Of a stretch of 64,000 bases of DNA, positions 57,263 to 64,000 are shown piece after piece. This DNA is from Pseudomonadota bacterium (lineage in GTDB: Bacteria > Pseudomonadota > Gammaproteobacteria > Xanthomonadales > Xanthomonadaceae). Under the pieces are notes generated by a model. That model worked only from the letters and a program-made list of their open reading frames with translations. It made no database searches and was not told where the DNA came from. Within the stretch, counting starts at the first letter, position 1, and each line of letters opens with the position of its first letter. The stretch covers positions 434,001 to 498,000 of the forward strand of contig JAFEBX010000003.1 in the NCBI GenBank assembly GCA_018242425.1, written 5' to 3'. Both the position numbers and the translations under genes were made by a program.

Positions 57263-57787
57263 TTACTTGCCGGTGGCCTGCGCCACCATCCAGTCCACCG
57301 TCGCCTTGACCTGTTCGTCGGTCAGCGCCGGGTTGCCGCCCTTGGCCGGCATTGCGCCGGAACTGCCGGTGAACCCATCGATCGCGTGCTTGTACAGCGT
57401 GTCCTTGCCCTGGGCGAGGCGCGCGGTCCAATGCGAGGGATCGAGCGTCGGCGCGCCGCCGCTACCCGCCGTGTGGCAGCCGGTGCAGAGGTTGCCGAAG
57501 ATGGTCTTGCCGTCGGTGGTGCCACCGTAGGCGACCTGCGAGGAGGCGCGCTTCTTGGCGGCTTCCTCGGCAGCGACCTGTTCGATCTTGCCTTCTTCAC
57601 CGGCATAGACCGCACCAACCGGTGCGATGCGCGCTTCGGTCTGGGCCGCGGCCTGCGGCGTCACTTCGTACTTGTGGTACTTGGCCGCCAGATGGCCGCC
57701 AAGGATGATCAGGACGATGGTGGTCGCCAACAGGAAGGCAATCACCATCGAAAATTTCTTCAGGAAGTCGAGATCGGATCGATTCAC
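57263..57787 (-). CDS. Membrane-anchored cytochrome c5-type protein
   Basis: 174 aa. N-terminal membrane anchor (about 12-31, SMVIAFLLATTIVLIILGG) without cleavage, a linker of about 60 residues, and a class I c-type haem domain: haem motif CTGCH (101-105) and axial Met146 in GAMPAKGG. Periplasmic electron carrier, probably between the cytochrome bc1 complex and a terminal oxidase. The gene precedes the hydrolase and zapE with no gap. TATACT (plus 57833-57838, read on the minus strand) is a -10 candidate. Confidence 0.9.
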   Translation of the reverse strand: MNRSDLDFLKKFSMVIAFLLATTIVLIILGGHLAAKYHKYEVTPQAAAQTEARIAPVGAVYAGEEGKIEQVAAEEAAKKRASSQVAYGGTTDGKTIFGNLCTGCHTAGSGGAPTLDPSHWTARLAQGKDTLYKHAIDGFTGSSGAMPAKGGNPALTDEQVKATVDWMVAQATGK

Positions 57788-57929
57788 GCGAGTACCCGTG
57801 GCTTGTGCAGCCCCAGCCGCACTCAGCTGTTCAGTATACGGGAAACGCCCGAATCACTGACAAGCATGGCGTTGACGTGCCCATGCGATAGTGCGGCGGC
57901 GCCATTCCGGCGCGGGCGGAGTCCTGGTG

Positions 57930-58637
57930 ATGAAGAAACTTGCGGCGGAGTTCCTCGGTACCTTCTGGCTGGTCCTCGGCGGCTGCGGCAGCGCGGTACT
58001 GGCGGCCAAGTTCGGCGGCGACAGCAACCCCCTCGGAATCGGCTTCGTCGGCGTGGCCCTGGCCTTCGGCCTGACCGTGCTGACCGGCGCCTATGCCTTC
58101 GGCCACATCTCGGGCGCCCACTTCAATCCCGCGGTCAGCATCGGCCTGGTCGCCGGCGGCCGCTTCCCCGCGAAGGACCTGCCCGGCTACATCATTGCCC
58201 AGGTGCTGGGCGGTGCATTGGCGGCCTTCATCCTCTACCAGATCGCCAGTGGCAGGGACGGCTTCGCGATCGATCCGGCCTCGGCCGGCGCCTTCGCCAG
58301 CAATGGCTATGGCGCGCTGTCACCGGGAGGCTATGCGCTGGGCGCGGCCTTCCTGTGCGAAGTGGTGATGACCGCCGTGTTCCTGATCGTGATCATGGGT
58401 TCCACGCACGGCAAGGCTCCGGCCGGCTTCGCGCCGATCGCCATTGGCCTTGCACTGACGCTGATCCATCTCATCAGCATTCCCGTCACCAATACCTCGG
58501 TGAATCCGGCGCGCTCGACCGCGGTGGCCTTGTTCGCCGGCAGCGGGGCGATGAGCCAGTTGTGGCTGTTCTGGGTGGCGCCGGCAATCGGTGGCATTCT
58601 CGGCGGCGTGATCTACCGCTGGCTGGGCAAGGACTGA
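57930..58637 (+). CDS. aqpZ: Aquaporin Z
   Basis: Water channel of 235 aa with six helices and two half-helices carrying NPA motifs (NPA 66-68 in HFNPAVS, NPA 192-194 in SVNPARS). Selectivity-filter residues His180 and Arg195 fit a strict water channel rather than a glycerol facilitator. [19 protein letters not shown] is the usual N-terminus. GGAG 9 bases before the ATG supports this start. Divergent from the cytochrome gene; followed by a repeat element. Confidence 0.95.
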   Translation: MKKLAAEFLGTFWLVLGGCGSAVLAAKFGGDSNPLGIGFVGVALAFGLTVLTGAYAFGHISGAHFNPAVSIGLVAGGRFPAKDLPGYIIAQVLGGALAAFILYQIASGRDGFAIDPASAGAFASNGYGALSPGGYALGAAFLCEVVMTAVFLIVIMGSTHGKAPAGFAPIAIGLALTLIHLISIPVTNTSVNPARSTAVALFAGSGAMSQLWLFWVAPAIGGILGGVIYRWLGKD

Positions 58638-58686
58638 TCGCACGCGCTGGTAGCTGGGCGATTCGCGAAAGCACATCGCCCGGCTG

Positions 58687-58801
58687 TGCGCCTATCGCGG
58701 TTATCCGTATGGCCGGCACGCCGTGAATACGTCCATGTAGGCTCTCCGCCGCATCCATGCGGCGGAATGGTCGGCCATACGGACGAACCGCATAGGCGCC
58801 A
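58687..58801. repeat. Nested inverted-repeat element downstream of aqpZ
   Basis: Outer arms 58687-58718 and 58768-58801 are imperfect reverse complements of about 32 bases (shared blocks GCGCCTAT, GCGGTT, TCCGTATGGCCG). Between them is a perfect 10-bp stem TCCGCCGCAT (58745-58754) with ATGCGGCGGA (58757-58766) around a CC loop. The whole of 115 bases can fold into a two-armed structure. Such composite palindromes resemble REP/BIME-type or MITE-like repeats often seen in intergenic spaces of xanthomonads. It fills the 222-base gap between aqpZ and the thioesterase gene. No coding potential. Confidence 0.65.
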
Positions 58802-58859
58802 CCGGTGGTGGGCTTTTCGCTCTTCAAGAAAGCAACAACACGCGCGCTCAGCGGGTGCT

Positions 58860-59279
58860 TTAACGACGCCGAATCACCGCCAGCGTCAGGCGCGAGATGC
58901 AGACGAGATCGCCTGCCTCGTTTTCGATTTTCATTTCCCACACTTGGGTGGATCGGCCGACATGCAGCGGCCGCGCGGTGCCGGTGACCACGCCCTCGCG
59001 CGCGCCGCGCAAGTGATTGGCGTTGATCTCGATACCGACCACGCCTTCGTCCTCCCCCACGCACAGGCCGGCGGCCGTGCTGCCAAGGGTTTCCGCCAGC
59101 GCCGCCGAAGCGCCGCCATGCAGCAATCCGTAGGGCTGGTGGGTACGGGCATCCACCGGCATCGTCGCGCGCAGGTAATCGGCGCCCAGTTCGGTAAAGA
59201 CGATGCCAAGTGGTTCCATCAGGGTGTTGCGGGACAACGCATTCAACTGATCGAGCGTGATCTGGCGGCGGAACGGCAT
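58860..59279 (-). CDS. Hotdog-fold acyl-CoA thioesterase (YdiI/EntH type)
   Basis: 139 aa single hotdog domain. ITLDQLNALSRNTLMEPLGIVF, RTHQPYGLLHGGASAALAETLGS (with catalytic Glu) and INANHLRGAREGVV closely follow E. coli MenI/YdiI and EntH. YdiI acts on DHNA-CoA in menaquinone synthesis, but this lineage is expected to use ubiquinone, so a general aryl/acyl-CoA clearing role is more likely. The ATG at 59279 gives the family N-terminus; an upstream in-frame start is rejected. It is followed downstream by the repeat element. Confidence 0.88.
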   Translation of the reverse strand: MPFRRQITLDQLNALSRNTLMEPLGIVFTELGADYLRATMPVDARTHQPYGLLHGGASAALAETLGSTAAGLCVGEDEGVVGIEINANHLRGAREGVVTGTARPLHVGRSTQVWEMKIENEAGDLVCISRLTLAVIRRR

Positions 59280-59332
59280 GGTTGCGTTCTTGGTTGGAAA
59301 AGACGACGCCAGACTAACTCGACCGGGATGGA

Positions 59333-59521
59333 TCAACGCAGGGTGAAGCGAGCCGGGGCCCAGTCGCGGGTATAACGGGGGCGCTGGACGTAACCGCTGC
59401 TGCGGCCATAACCGGTGCCGAACGGGGCGGCTTCCTGGCGTTCATAGGTGGACGGGGTGGCGTGCGCGGCTTGCGGGTTCATCGGGCGGCGGACGGTCTT
59501 CGGGGCGGCGTAGGCATACAT
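59333..59521 (-). CDS. Small basic protein (62 aa), unknown
   Basis: Short gene with a good AGGAG site 6-8 bases before the ATG. The protein is basic and Tyr/Arg/Pro/Gly-rich (YAYAAPKTVRRP, GTGYGRSSGYVQRPRYTRDW), with no hydrophobic segment; it looks disordered and could bind nucleic acid or be a structural peptide. I recognise no family. It sits between the thioesterase and phospholipase-D genes in an A+T-rich upstream region. Real gene likely because of the ribosome site and start; function unknown. Confidence 0.5.
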   Translation of the reverse strand: MYAYAAPKTVRRPMNPQAAHATPSTYERQEAAPFGTGYGRSSGYVQRPRYTRDWAPARFTLR

Positions 59522-59533
59522 GGCAGACTCCTG

Positions 59534-59579
59534 TTTGGTGTGGTGTTGTTTCGGTGTGTTGGTAAAGTACAACACCAAA
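59534..59579 (-). promoter_or_regulatory. Inverted repeat upstream of the 62-aa gene
   Basis: TTTGGTGTGGTGTTG (59534-59548) faces CAACACCAAA (59570-59579), an imperfect inverted repeat in an A+T-rich stretch that contains the promoter region and lies next to the ribosome site. It might form a leader hairpin. Confidence 0.35.
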
Positions 59580-59643
59580 TCCGTTTTGGCCCCTGCCAGA
59601 AGTCACACAACTGGAGTCATGGGTCGGGAGGGCGCCCCCGGGC

Positions 59644-61521
59644 CTACAAAAACGGGGTCATTCCGGCCCCGAATGCCGTGATCGCCCTGGTCAGCCACCA
59701 CTTCACCCCCAGCAGAGGGACATCCGGGAAGTCGCCGACCGCCCGGTAGCAGCGGTGGAAATCCGGATCGCGGATGGGCAGCGGCCTGGGACAGCCGGGG
59801 CCGCCGCGGAAATCGAAGGCCGTGGCGTAGCGGCTCGGCCACAGGTCGAAGATCGGCAGGCGCTCGCTGGCGCGGACGATGGTGTCGTCGACGTCGGCGA
59901 TGACAGGATCGCGCGGCGCGATCACCCAGGCATTGGCCGGCAGGGTATCGCGCATGATGCTGTCGGCCACTCGCGCGGCGAAGGCCGGATCACGGATGAT
60001 CAGCGCGCTCTCGGTGTTGTAGTTGACGCCGCGCGGATCGAAGTTGTGGCTGCCGACCACGGCGACGCTGCGATCGACCACCAGCGATTTCGCGTGCAGG
60101 CCGACGCGTGGCTCATCGGATTGCGGCAGCGGTCGATTGAGGCGATAGAGCAACACGCCACGTCGCGATGTGTCTTCGCCACCGGCAGGCAACGGGCGAC
60201 GACGGCCCCGCACACTCGCGCGCGTGGCGTTCTCCACCTCCCCTTCATCTGCCACGTCTTCTTCGTCGGTGACGAGATCGCCGACCCGCATCGGCACGTC
60301 CTGCGGGAAAGGCTTGAGCTCGTACATCTCGAAGCCGAAACGCTTGATGTAGCGGCGGCGATACTTGTAGGCCATCGCGTAAGTGAGCGCGTTGTCGATG
60401 CCGGCCAGGCTGCTGGTCGAGACGATCACCCGCGGCGGATCGGGACGACGACGTAGTCCCTGGAACATGCGTTGCGCACCATGGGTCAGCACCAGGTACG
60501 GCGTCTGCATTACCACTTCATGCCGCGCGGACTCCACCACGTCGCGCACCACCAACGATGCAGGCGCAGTGTCACTGCGCTTGGCGGCATCTTCGTGTTT
60601 CCCCGGCGGATCGGCGACGAATTCGGCATCGGCAACGGGCACCAGCGCATCGCCCAGCCGCTTGCGCAGCAGTACCGGATCGGCGGAAGCATTTTGCATC
60701 GCGCGGACGCGCTCCGGCAATTCGTAACGCTTGTCGGCCAGCGCCGGCACGCCGTGCGCGAGCAGGATCTTCGCGACATCATTGAGCTGTTCGACCGGCA
60801 CGCTTTGCGGCGCGACCCAGAACGCGTCGAAGTTGGTTTGCATCGCCCTGGCCGCGGGGCCGGACACCAGCACGTCGCGATCGAGGAAGTTGTAGGTCTG
60901 CGACCAGTCGTAGTAGTCGTCGCTGTAGTTGCGGCCGCCGGTGACGCCGACGTCGCCATCCACCACCAGCACCTTGGTGTGCATGCGCTGGTTGAGCTGG
61001 CGGAACCGCACGAAACTGGCGAGTACGTAGTCGGCGTAATTGGGCCGGCCGAGGTTGAACAAGGGGCTGTAGATGCGCAGCTGGAAGTTGCGATGGATGC
61101 CGGAGAGCGCGGCCAGCGTCTCCGGGGATTCCATCGCCGACAGCTGGTCGATCAGCACGCGCACCTGCACGCCGCGCCGCGCCGCGGCCAGCAGTTCCTG
61201 CAGGACCATGCGCCCGGCGTCGTCTTCCTTGTAGATGTAGGTCTGCAGGTCGATGCGTTCGCGCGCACTGCGGATCATGTGCATGCGCGCCAGCAGGGCG
61301 TCCTGGCCGTCGTCGAGCAGCAGCACGCGGTTGCCCGCCTGCGGGGTCGCGCCTTCGAGCACCGAAGGATCGGCGCAGTGGTCGGCGCGCTGGCAATCGA
61401 CGACATCGCTGCGAGCGGCGATCGCGATCGCCTCGGCATGCGCGTGGTCGGATTTGGACAGCGTGGTGCAACCGCCTGCGGCAAGCGCCAGCAGGCAGAC
61501 AATCACACTTCTCAGGGCCAC
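59644..61521 (-). CDS. Phospholipase D-family lipoprotein (cardiolipin-synthase C-like)
   Basis: 625 aa with a lipoprotein-like signal (GTG start, predicted lipid site Cys18 in AAGGC). Two HKD motifs make up the active site: HTKVLVVD with His181, Lys183, Asp188, followed by GGRN; and the second, LHAKSLVVDRSVAVVGSHN, near 475. The arrangement matches ClsC/YmdC-type phosphatidyl transferases acting at the envelope. A C-terminal region of about 95 aa contains VIADVDDTIVR, an Asp-rich motif of uncertain meaning. It overlaps sixA by 10 bases. An alternative GTG at 61506 shortens the signal. The substrate is inferred only. Confidence 0.85.
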   Translation of the reverse strand: MALRSVIVCLLALAAGGCTTLSKSDHAHAEAIAIAARSDVVDCQRADHCADPSVLEGATPQAGNRVLLLDDGQDALLARMHMIRSARERIDLQTYIYKEDDAGRMVLQELLAAARRGVQVRVLIDQLSAMESPETLAALSGIHRNFQLRIYSPLFNLGRPNYADYVLASFVRFRQLNQRMHTKVLVVDGDVGVTGGRNYSDDYYDWSQTYNFLDRDVLVSGPAARAMQTNFDAFWVAPQSVPVEQLNDVAKILLAHGVPALADKRYELPERVRAMQNASADPVLLRKRLGDALVPVADAEFVADPPGKHEDAAKRSDTAPASLVVRDVVESARHEVVMQTPYLVLTHGAQRMFQGLRRRPDPPRVIVSTSSLAGIDNALTYAMAYKYRRRYIKRFGFEMYELKPFPQDVPMRVGDLVTDEEDVADEGEVENATRASVRGRRRPLPAGGEDTSRRGVLLYRLNRPLPQSDEPRVGLHAKSLVVDRSVAVVGSHNFDPRGVNYNTESALIIRDPAFAARVADSIMRDTLPANAWVIAPRDPVIADVDDTIVRASERLPIFDLWPSRYATAFDFRGGPGCPRPLPIRDPDFHRCYRAVGDFPDVPLLGVKWWLTRAITAFGAGMTPFL

Positions 61522-61991
61522 CAGAACGCCAGGACTTCCGCGACGCCGGGCTCGATCGCGGCATCGTCGGGCAGGCGCAACACCACGGTGCTGCCCGGTG
61601 GCATGCCGCGCGCTTCGCCGCTGCGGCCTTCCGACAAAAACGCCGCCAGCTGCTCCAGCGCCGGATTGTGGCCGACCAGCCACAGGGCGTGTGCGTCGCG
61701 GGCGGTTTCGATCAATCCGATCAAGGTGCCGACGCCGGCTTCATAGATCGCGGCTTCCTCGCGGACCGGGAAGTTGCCGGTCGCCTTCATGATTTCCTGC
61801 AGCGTTTCGCGGGTGCGTTGCGCCGGCGAACACAGCACCTGGTCCGGCGGTTGCGCGTGCGCCTTCAACCAGACGCCGGCTTCCGCTGCTTCCTTGCGAC
61901 CGATCTCCGACAGTATGCGATCCATGTCGGACTGTCCGGGGCCATGCGGCTCGGCGTGCGCGTGGCGGATCAGCACCAGTTCTTTGGGCAT
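61512..61991 (-). CDS. sixA: SixA-type phosphohistidine phosphatase
   Basis: 159 aa histidine-phosphatase-superfamily member. RHA motif LIRHAHAE places the catalytic His at residue 10; the second His is in LVGHNPALEQLA. SixA removes phosphate from His of HPt domains and of the NPr phosphotransferase. Slightly shorter than E. coli SixA (161). It overlaps the downstream phospholipase gene by 10 bases. It is preceded by the hexosaminidase gene's stop at 62067, with a 75-base gap. Confidence 0.88.
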   Translation of the reverse strand: MPKELVLIRHAHAEPHGPGQSDMDRILSEIGRKEAAEAGVWLKAHAQPPDQVLCSPAQRTRETLQEIMKATGNFPVREEAAIYEAGVGTLIGLIETARDAHALWLVGHNPALEQLAAFLSEGRSGEARGMPPGSTVVLRLPDDAAIEPGVAEVLAFWWP

Positions 61992-62066
61992 GGGAGTGTC
62001 CGAGGTTCCAAAGAAGACAGGTTATCGTTCAGGATGCAAGCCGGCGTCAAGGCCGGAACGGCATGG

Positions 62067-64000
62067 TCAATGCGGAGCCAGCGTCACGCGATCGAGCACC
62101 CACATCGTCGGGCGGGTATCGCCAGTGAAGCGGATGCACAGGTCGGCATTGGCCGGCGCATCCCGCAACGGCGCATGCAGGGTGATGAAGCCATCGGCAT
62201 CCGGCTGTGCCGGCAGCGGCACCGTCGCCAGCATCTGGCCATCGCAACCAGCACGCAGTTCGAGCTCGCCATGCGCGGTCTGCGCCGGTTTGAACACGCG
62301 GCTGGGTTCGTCGTGCGCCAGCTGGAAGAAGTAGGGAATGCGACCTGCGCGCACCTGCACTTCGGCGATGCCGGCCAGCGGCGCGCGCTTCCACGTCCAG
62401 CACGGATCGAAGATATCGACATTGAAGATGGCGCGATCGCCGATTCGCGGACCGTCGTCTTCCAGGCGCAACACCAGCTTGCGGGTACAGGTCGCCAACT
62501 CTTCGTCACTGCGGGTGCGCAGCGATGCCGCCGTGAACGTGCGCGTCACCGCCGCGCCCAGCGGCTTGCCGTCGAAGAACGCCTGCGCGTTCAACGTGGC
62601 CGGCAACGGCAATCCCAGCGACGCGTAATACGCCGGCGATGCCGCCGTCGGCGCGCTGCCGTCGGTGGTGTAACGCATTGTGTAGCCCAGCGGTTCGCGC
62701 AAGGTGACCTGCACCCCGCCATCCTGCGCTTCCGAAGTCACGATCGGCTGGAACGGGGTCGCGGCGTAGGCGATGCCCTGCGCACGCCAGCGCGGCAGCA
62801 TCGCCGGCAGTCGCTGCAGGAACCCGGCGTAATCGCGCGCGGATTGCGGCGACCACGCCACTTCGGCCAATGCGGCGATGCGCGGGAAGAACGCATGCTG
62901 CACGCGCGCCATGCTGCGCATGTGTTCGGTCCAGACATTGGCCTGCACGCCGAGGATGTGCGTCGCCTGCTGCGCATCCAGCACCTTCGGCACCGGCTCG
63001 AAATCGTAGACCTGCTTCATCGTGACCATGGAAGGCCGCCCCGGGATTTCATCCGGCGAATCGGTCTGCAGGTAGTCGAGGTAGAGATCGCCGGCCGGCG
63101 CCATCACCACGTCATGCCCCTGCTTCGCGGCATCGATGCCGCCTTCGGCACCGCGCCAGCTCATCACCGTCGCCGATTGCGGCAGCTTGCCGGCAAGGAT
63201 TTCGTCCCAGCCGATCACGCGCTTGCCGTGGGCGGACAGGTAACGCTCGAGTCGCGCGATCATCCACGCCTGCAGGCCTTCCTCGCCGTTGACGCCGAGT
63301 TCGCGGATGCGCGCCTGCATCCTGGGCGACGCCTTCCACTGGTCCTTGACCGCTTCGTCGCCACCGATGTGGACATAGCGACCCGGGAAGAGTTTCGCCA
63401 CCTGCCCCATCACGTCCTCGAGGAAGCGCATCGTCGCTTCGTCGGCGTTGAACAGGTTGACGTTGACGCCCCACTCGCTGGACACCGCGATCTGCTGGCC
63501 GGACACGCCCAGCTGCGGATAGGCGGCGATCGCCGCGGTTGCGTGGCCGGGGATATCGACTTCCGGCACCACGTCGATGTGGCGCGCGGCGGCGTAGGCG
63601 ACCACCTCGCGAATCTGCGCCTCACTGTAGAAGCCGCAATACGGCACCGGCTTTCCGGTCGCGGCATCGATGCCGCCGTCACCGGACGGAATGCGGCAAG
63701 CGCCGACCGTGGTGAGCTTCGGCCAACCCGGCACCGGGAAGCGCCAGCCCTGGTCATCGGTCAGGTGCCAATGGAAAACGTCGAGCTTGAGTTGCGCCAT
63801 CGCATCGAGCAGTCGCTTGATCTCATCGACCGACTGGAAATGCCGGGCCGAGTCCAGCATGAAACCGCGCCAGCCGAAACGCGGCGCATCATCGATATGG
63901 AGTGCAGGCAGTCGCACGCTCGCGGTGCTTTCGCCCGAAGTCAGCAACTGCGCCAGCGTGACCGCCCCGTAGTACAGGCCCTTTCCGTCGCCAGCGCGCA
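62067..64000 (-). CDS. Family GH20 beta-N-acetylhexosaminidase, 5' end outside window
   Basis: Glycoside hydrolase releasing terminal GlcNAc, probably exported. The frame remains open to the window edge, with GLYYGAVTLAQLLT visible at 63950-63990, so the N-terminus is missing; about 640 codons are present. Catalytic Asp-Glu pair in IGGDEAVKDQWK; FHWHLTDDQGWRF, VPEVDIPGHA and GVQANVWTEH are GH20 core motifs. After the barrel, a chitobiase/hex C-terminal-like domain (MRYTTDGSAPTAASP) and a beta-sandwich close the protein. Could act on chitin oligomers or peptidoglycan fragments, fitting AmpG, AnmK and the M23 peptidase elsewhere in the window. Confidence 0.93.
   Translation of the reverse strand, partial: RAGDGKGLYYGAVTLAQLLTSGESTASVRLPALHIDDAPRFGWRGFMLDSARHFQSVDEIKRLLDAMAQLKLDVFHWHLTDDQGWRFPVPGWPKLTTVGACRIPSGDGGIDAATGKPVPYCGFYSEAQIREVVAYAAARHIDVVPEVDIPGHATAAIAAYPQLGVSGQQIAVSSEWGVNVNLFNADEATMRFLEDVMGQVAKLFPGRYVHIGGDEAVKDQWKASPRMQARIRELGVNGEEGLQAWMIARLERYLSAHGKRVIGWDEILAGKLPQSATVMSWRGAEGGIDAAKQGHDVVMAPAGDLYLDYLQTDSPDEIPGRPSMVTMKQVYDFEPVPKVLDAQQATHILGVQANVWTEHMRSMARVQHAFFPRIAALAEVAWSPQSARDYAGFLQRLPAMLPRWRAQGIAYAATPFQPIVTSEAQDGGVQVTLREPLGYTMRYTTDGSAPTAASPAYYASLGLPLPATLNAQAFFDGKPLGAAVTRTFTAASLRTRSDEELATCTRKLVLRLEDDGPRIGDRAIFNVDIFDPCWTWKRAPLAGIAEVQVRAGRIPYFFQLAHDEPSRVFKPAQTAHGELELRAGCDGQMLATVPLPAQPDADGFITLHAPLRDAPANADLCIRFTGDTRPTMWVLDRVTLAPH

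Noticed and set aside
55353..58726. Two long plus-strand open frames opposite zapE, hydrolase and cytochrome genes
   Set aside because: Composition and overlap with three well-supported minus-strand genes.
58860..59279. Calling the thioesterase MenI
   Set aside because: Sequence is YdiI-like, but no menaquinone genes are seen and this lineage normally uses ubiquinone; only the broader family is supported.

Overview
The window is a contiguous stretch of a GC-rich (roughly two-thirds G+C) gammaproteobacterial chromosome. Gene content and order point to the Xanthomonadaceae/Lysobacteraceae (Lysobacter, Luteimonas, Thermomonas and relatives). The signs are a monomeric isocitrate dehydrogenase, the polyamine genes speA and speE side by side, a coaC-coaB-dut-algC run, a GlnB/UbiK/ComM run, and many protein sequences that read like Xanthomonas or Lysobacter homologues. 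This placement is inference from protein similarity and synteny, not from a marker gene. I see no rRNA, tRNA, CRISPR array, prophage or insertion sequence. Coding density is very high and no intergenic gap exceeds 300 bases.

Layout. (1) 2-3227 (+): an M23 endopeptidase (cut by the window edge), AnmK and an acyltransferase, a cell-wall turnover operon. (2) 3231-5425 (-): AmpG-type permease and exonuclease III, divergent from pyrE and a DUF4124 protein (5448-6765, +). (3) 6773-10752 (-): CoaC, CoaB (separate here, normally fused), Dut and a membrane-anchored AlgC. (4) 10870-16019 (+): RadC, ArgS, a SPOR protein, a basic small protein, YdfG-like SDR and a YdcZ-type membrane protein. (5) 16022-23811 (-): a secreted DUF11 protein, an OafA-type acyltransferase behind a LytS/LytTR pair and an NTF2-like protein, then SpeA. 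(6) 24085-30408: MBL hydrolase, SpeE, a DUF6868 protein, P-II (minus strand), UbiK, ComM and an NhaP2-type antiporter. (7) 30430-36201: a membrane protein and a glutamine amidotransferase (-), then GlyQ, a GST, GlyS and a small secreted protein (+). (8) 36262-45937: RND pump and adaptor, TatD, HrpB, a small membrane protein, a REC-kinase protein and an RluE-like synthase. (9) 46119-52859: MHYT sensor, LysR regulator with a divergent 85-aa gene and a DHFR-like reductase, Icd, a lipoprotein, a LysM protein and QueF. (10) 52916-64000: Kef-type antiporter, SIMPL protein, ZapE with an alpha/beta hydrolase and a cytochrome c5, aquaporin Z, a thioesterase, a 62-aa protein, a phospholipase-D-family lipoprotein, SixA and a GH20 hexosaminidase (cut by the window edge).

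Most of this is housekeeping: nucleotide and coenzyme synthesis, aminoacyl-tRNA synthetases, polyamines and cell-wall recycling. The M23 peptidase, AnmK, AmpG and the hexosaminidase all fit peptidoglycan turnover. Genes are packed with 1-4 base overlaps, suggesting pervasive translational coupling. Several genes lack a Shine-Dalgarno sequence and instead carry a -10-like hexamer 6-8 bases before the start codon, which suggests leaderless mRNAs.

The least ordinary items are two intergenic inverted-repeat elements (23851-23992 and 58687-58801), a perfect 22-base palindrome on the DUF11 promoter, the split CoaB/CoaC, the transmembrane extension of AlgC, and small uncharacterised genes next to regulators. 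I found no clear-cut new multi-gene defence or mobile system.
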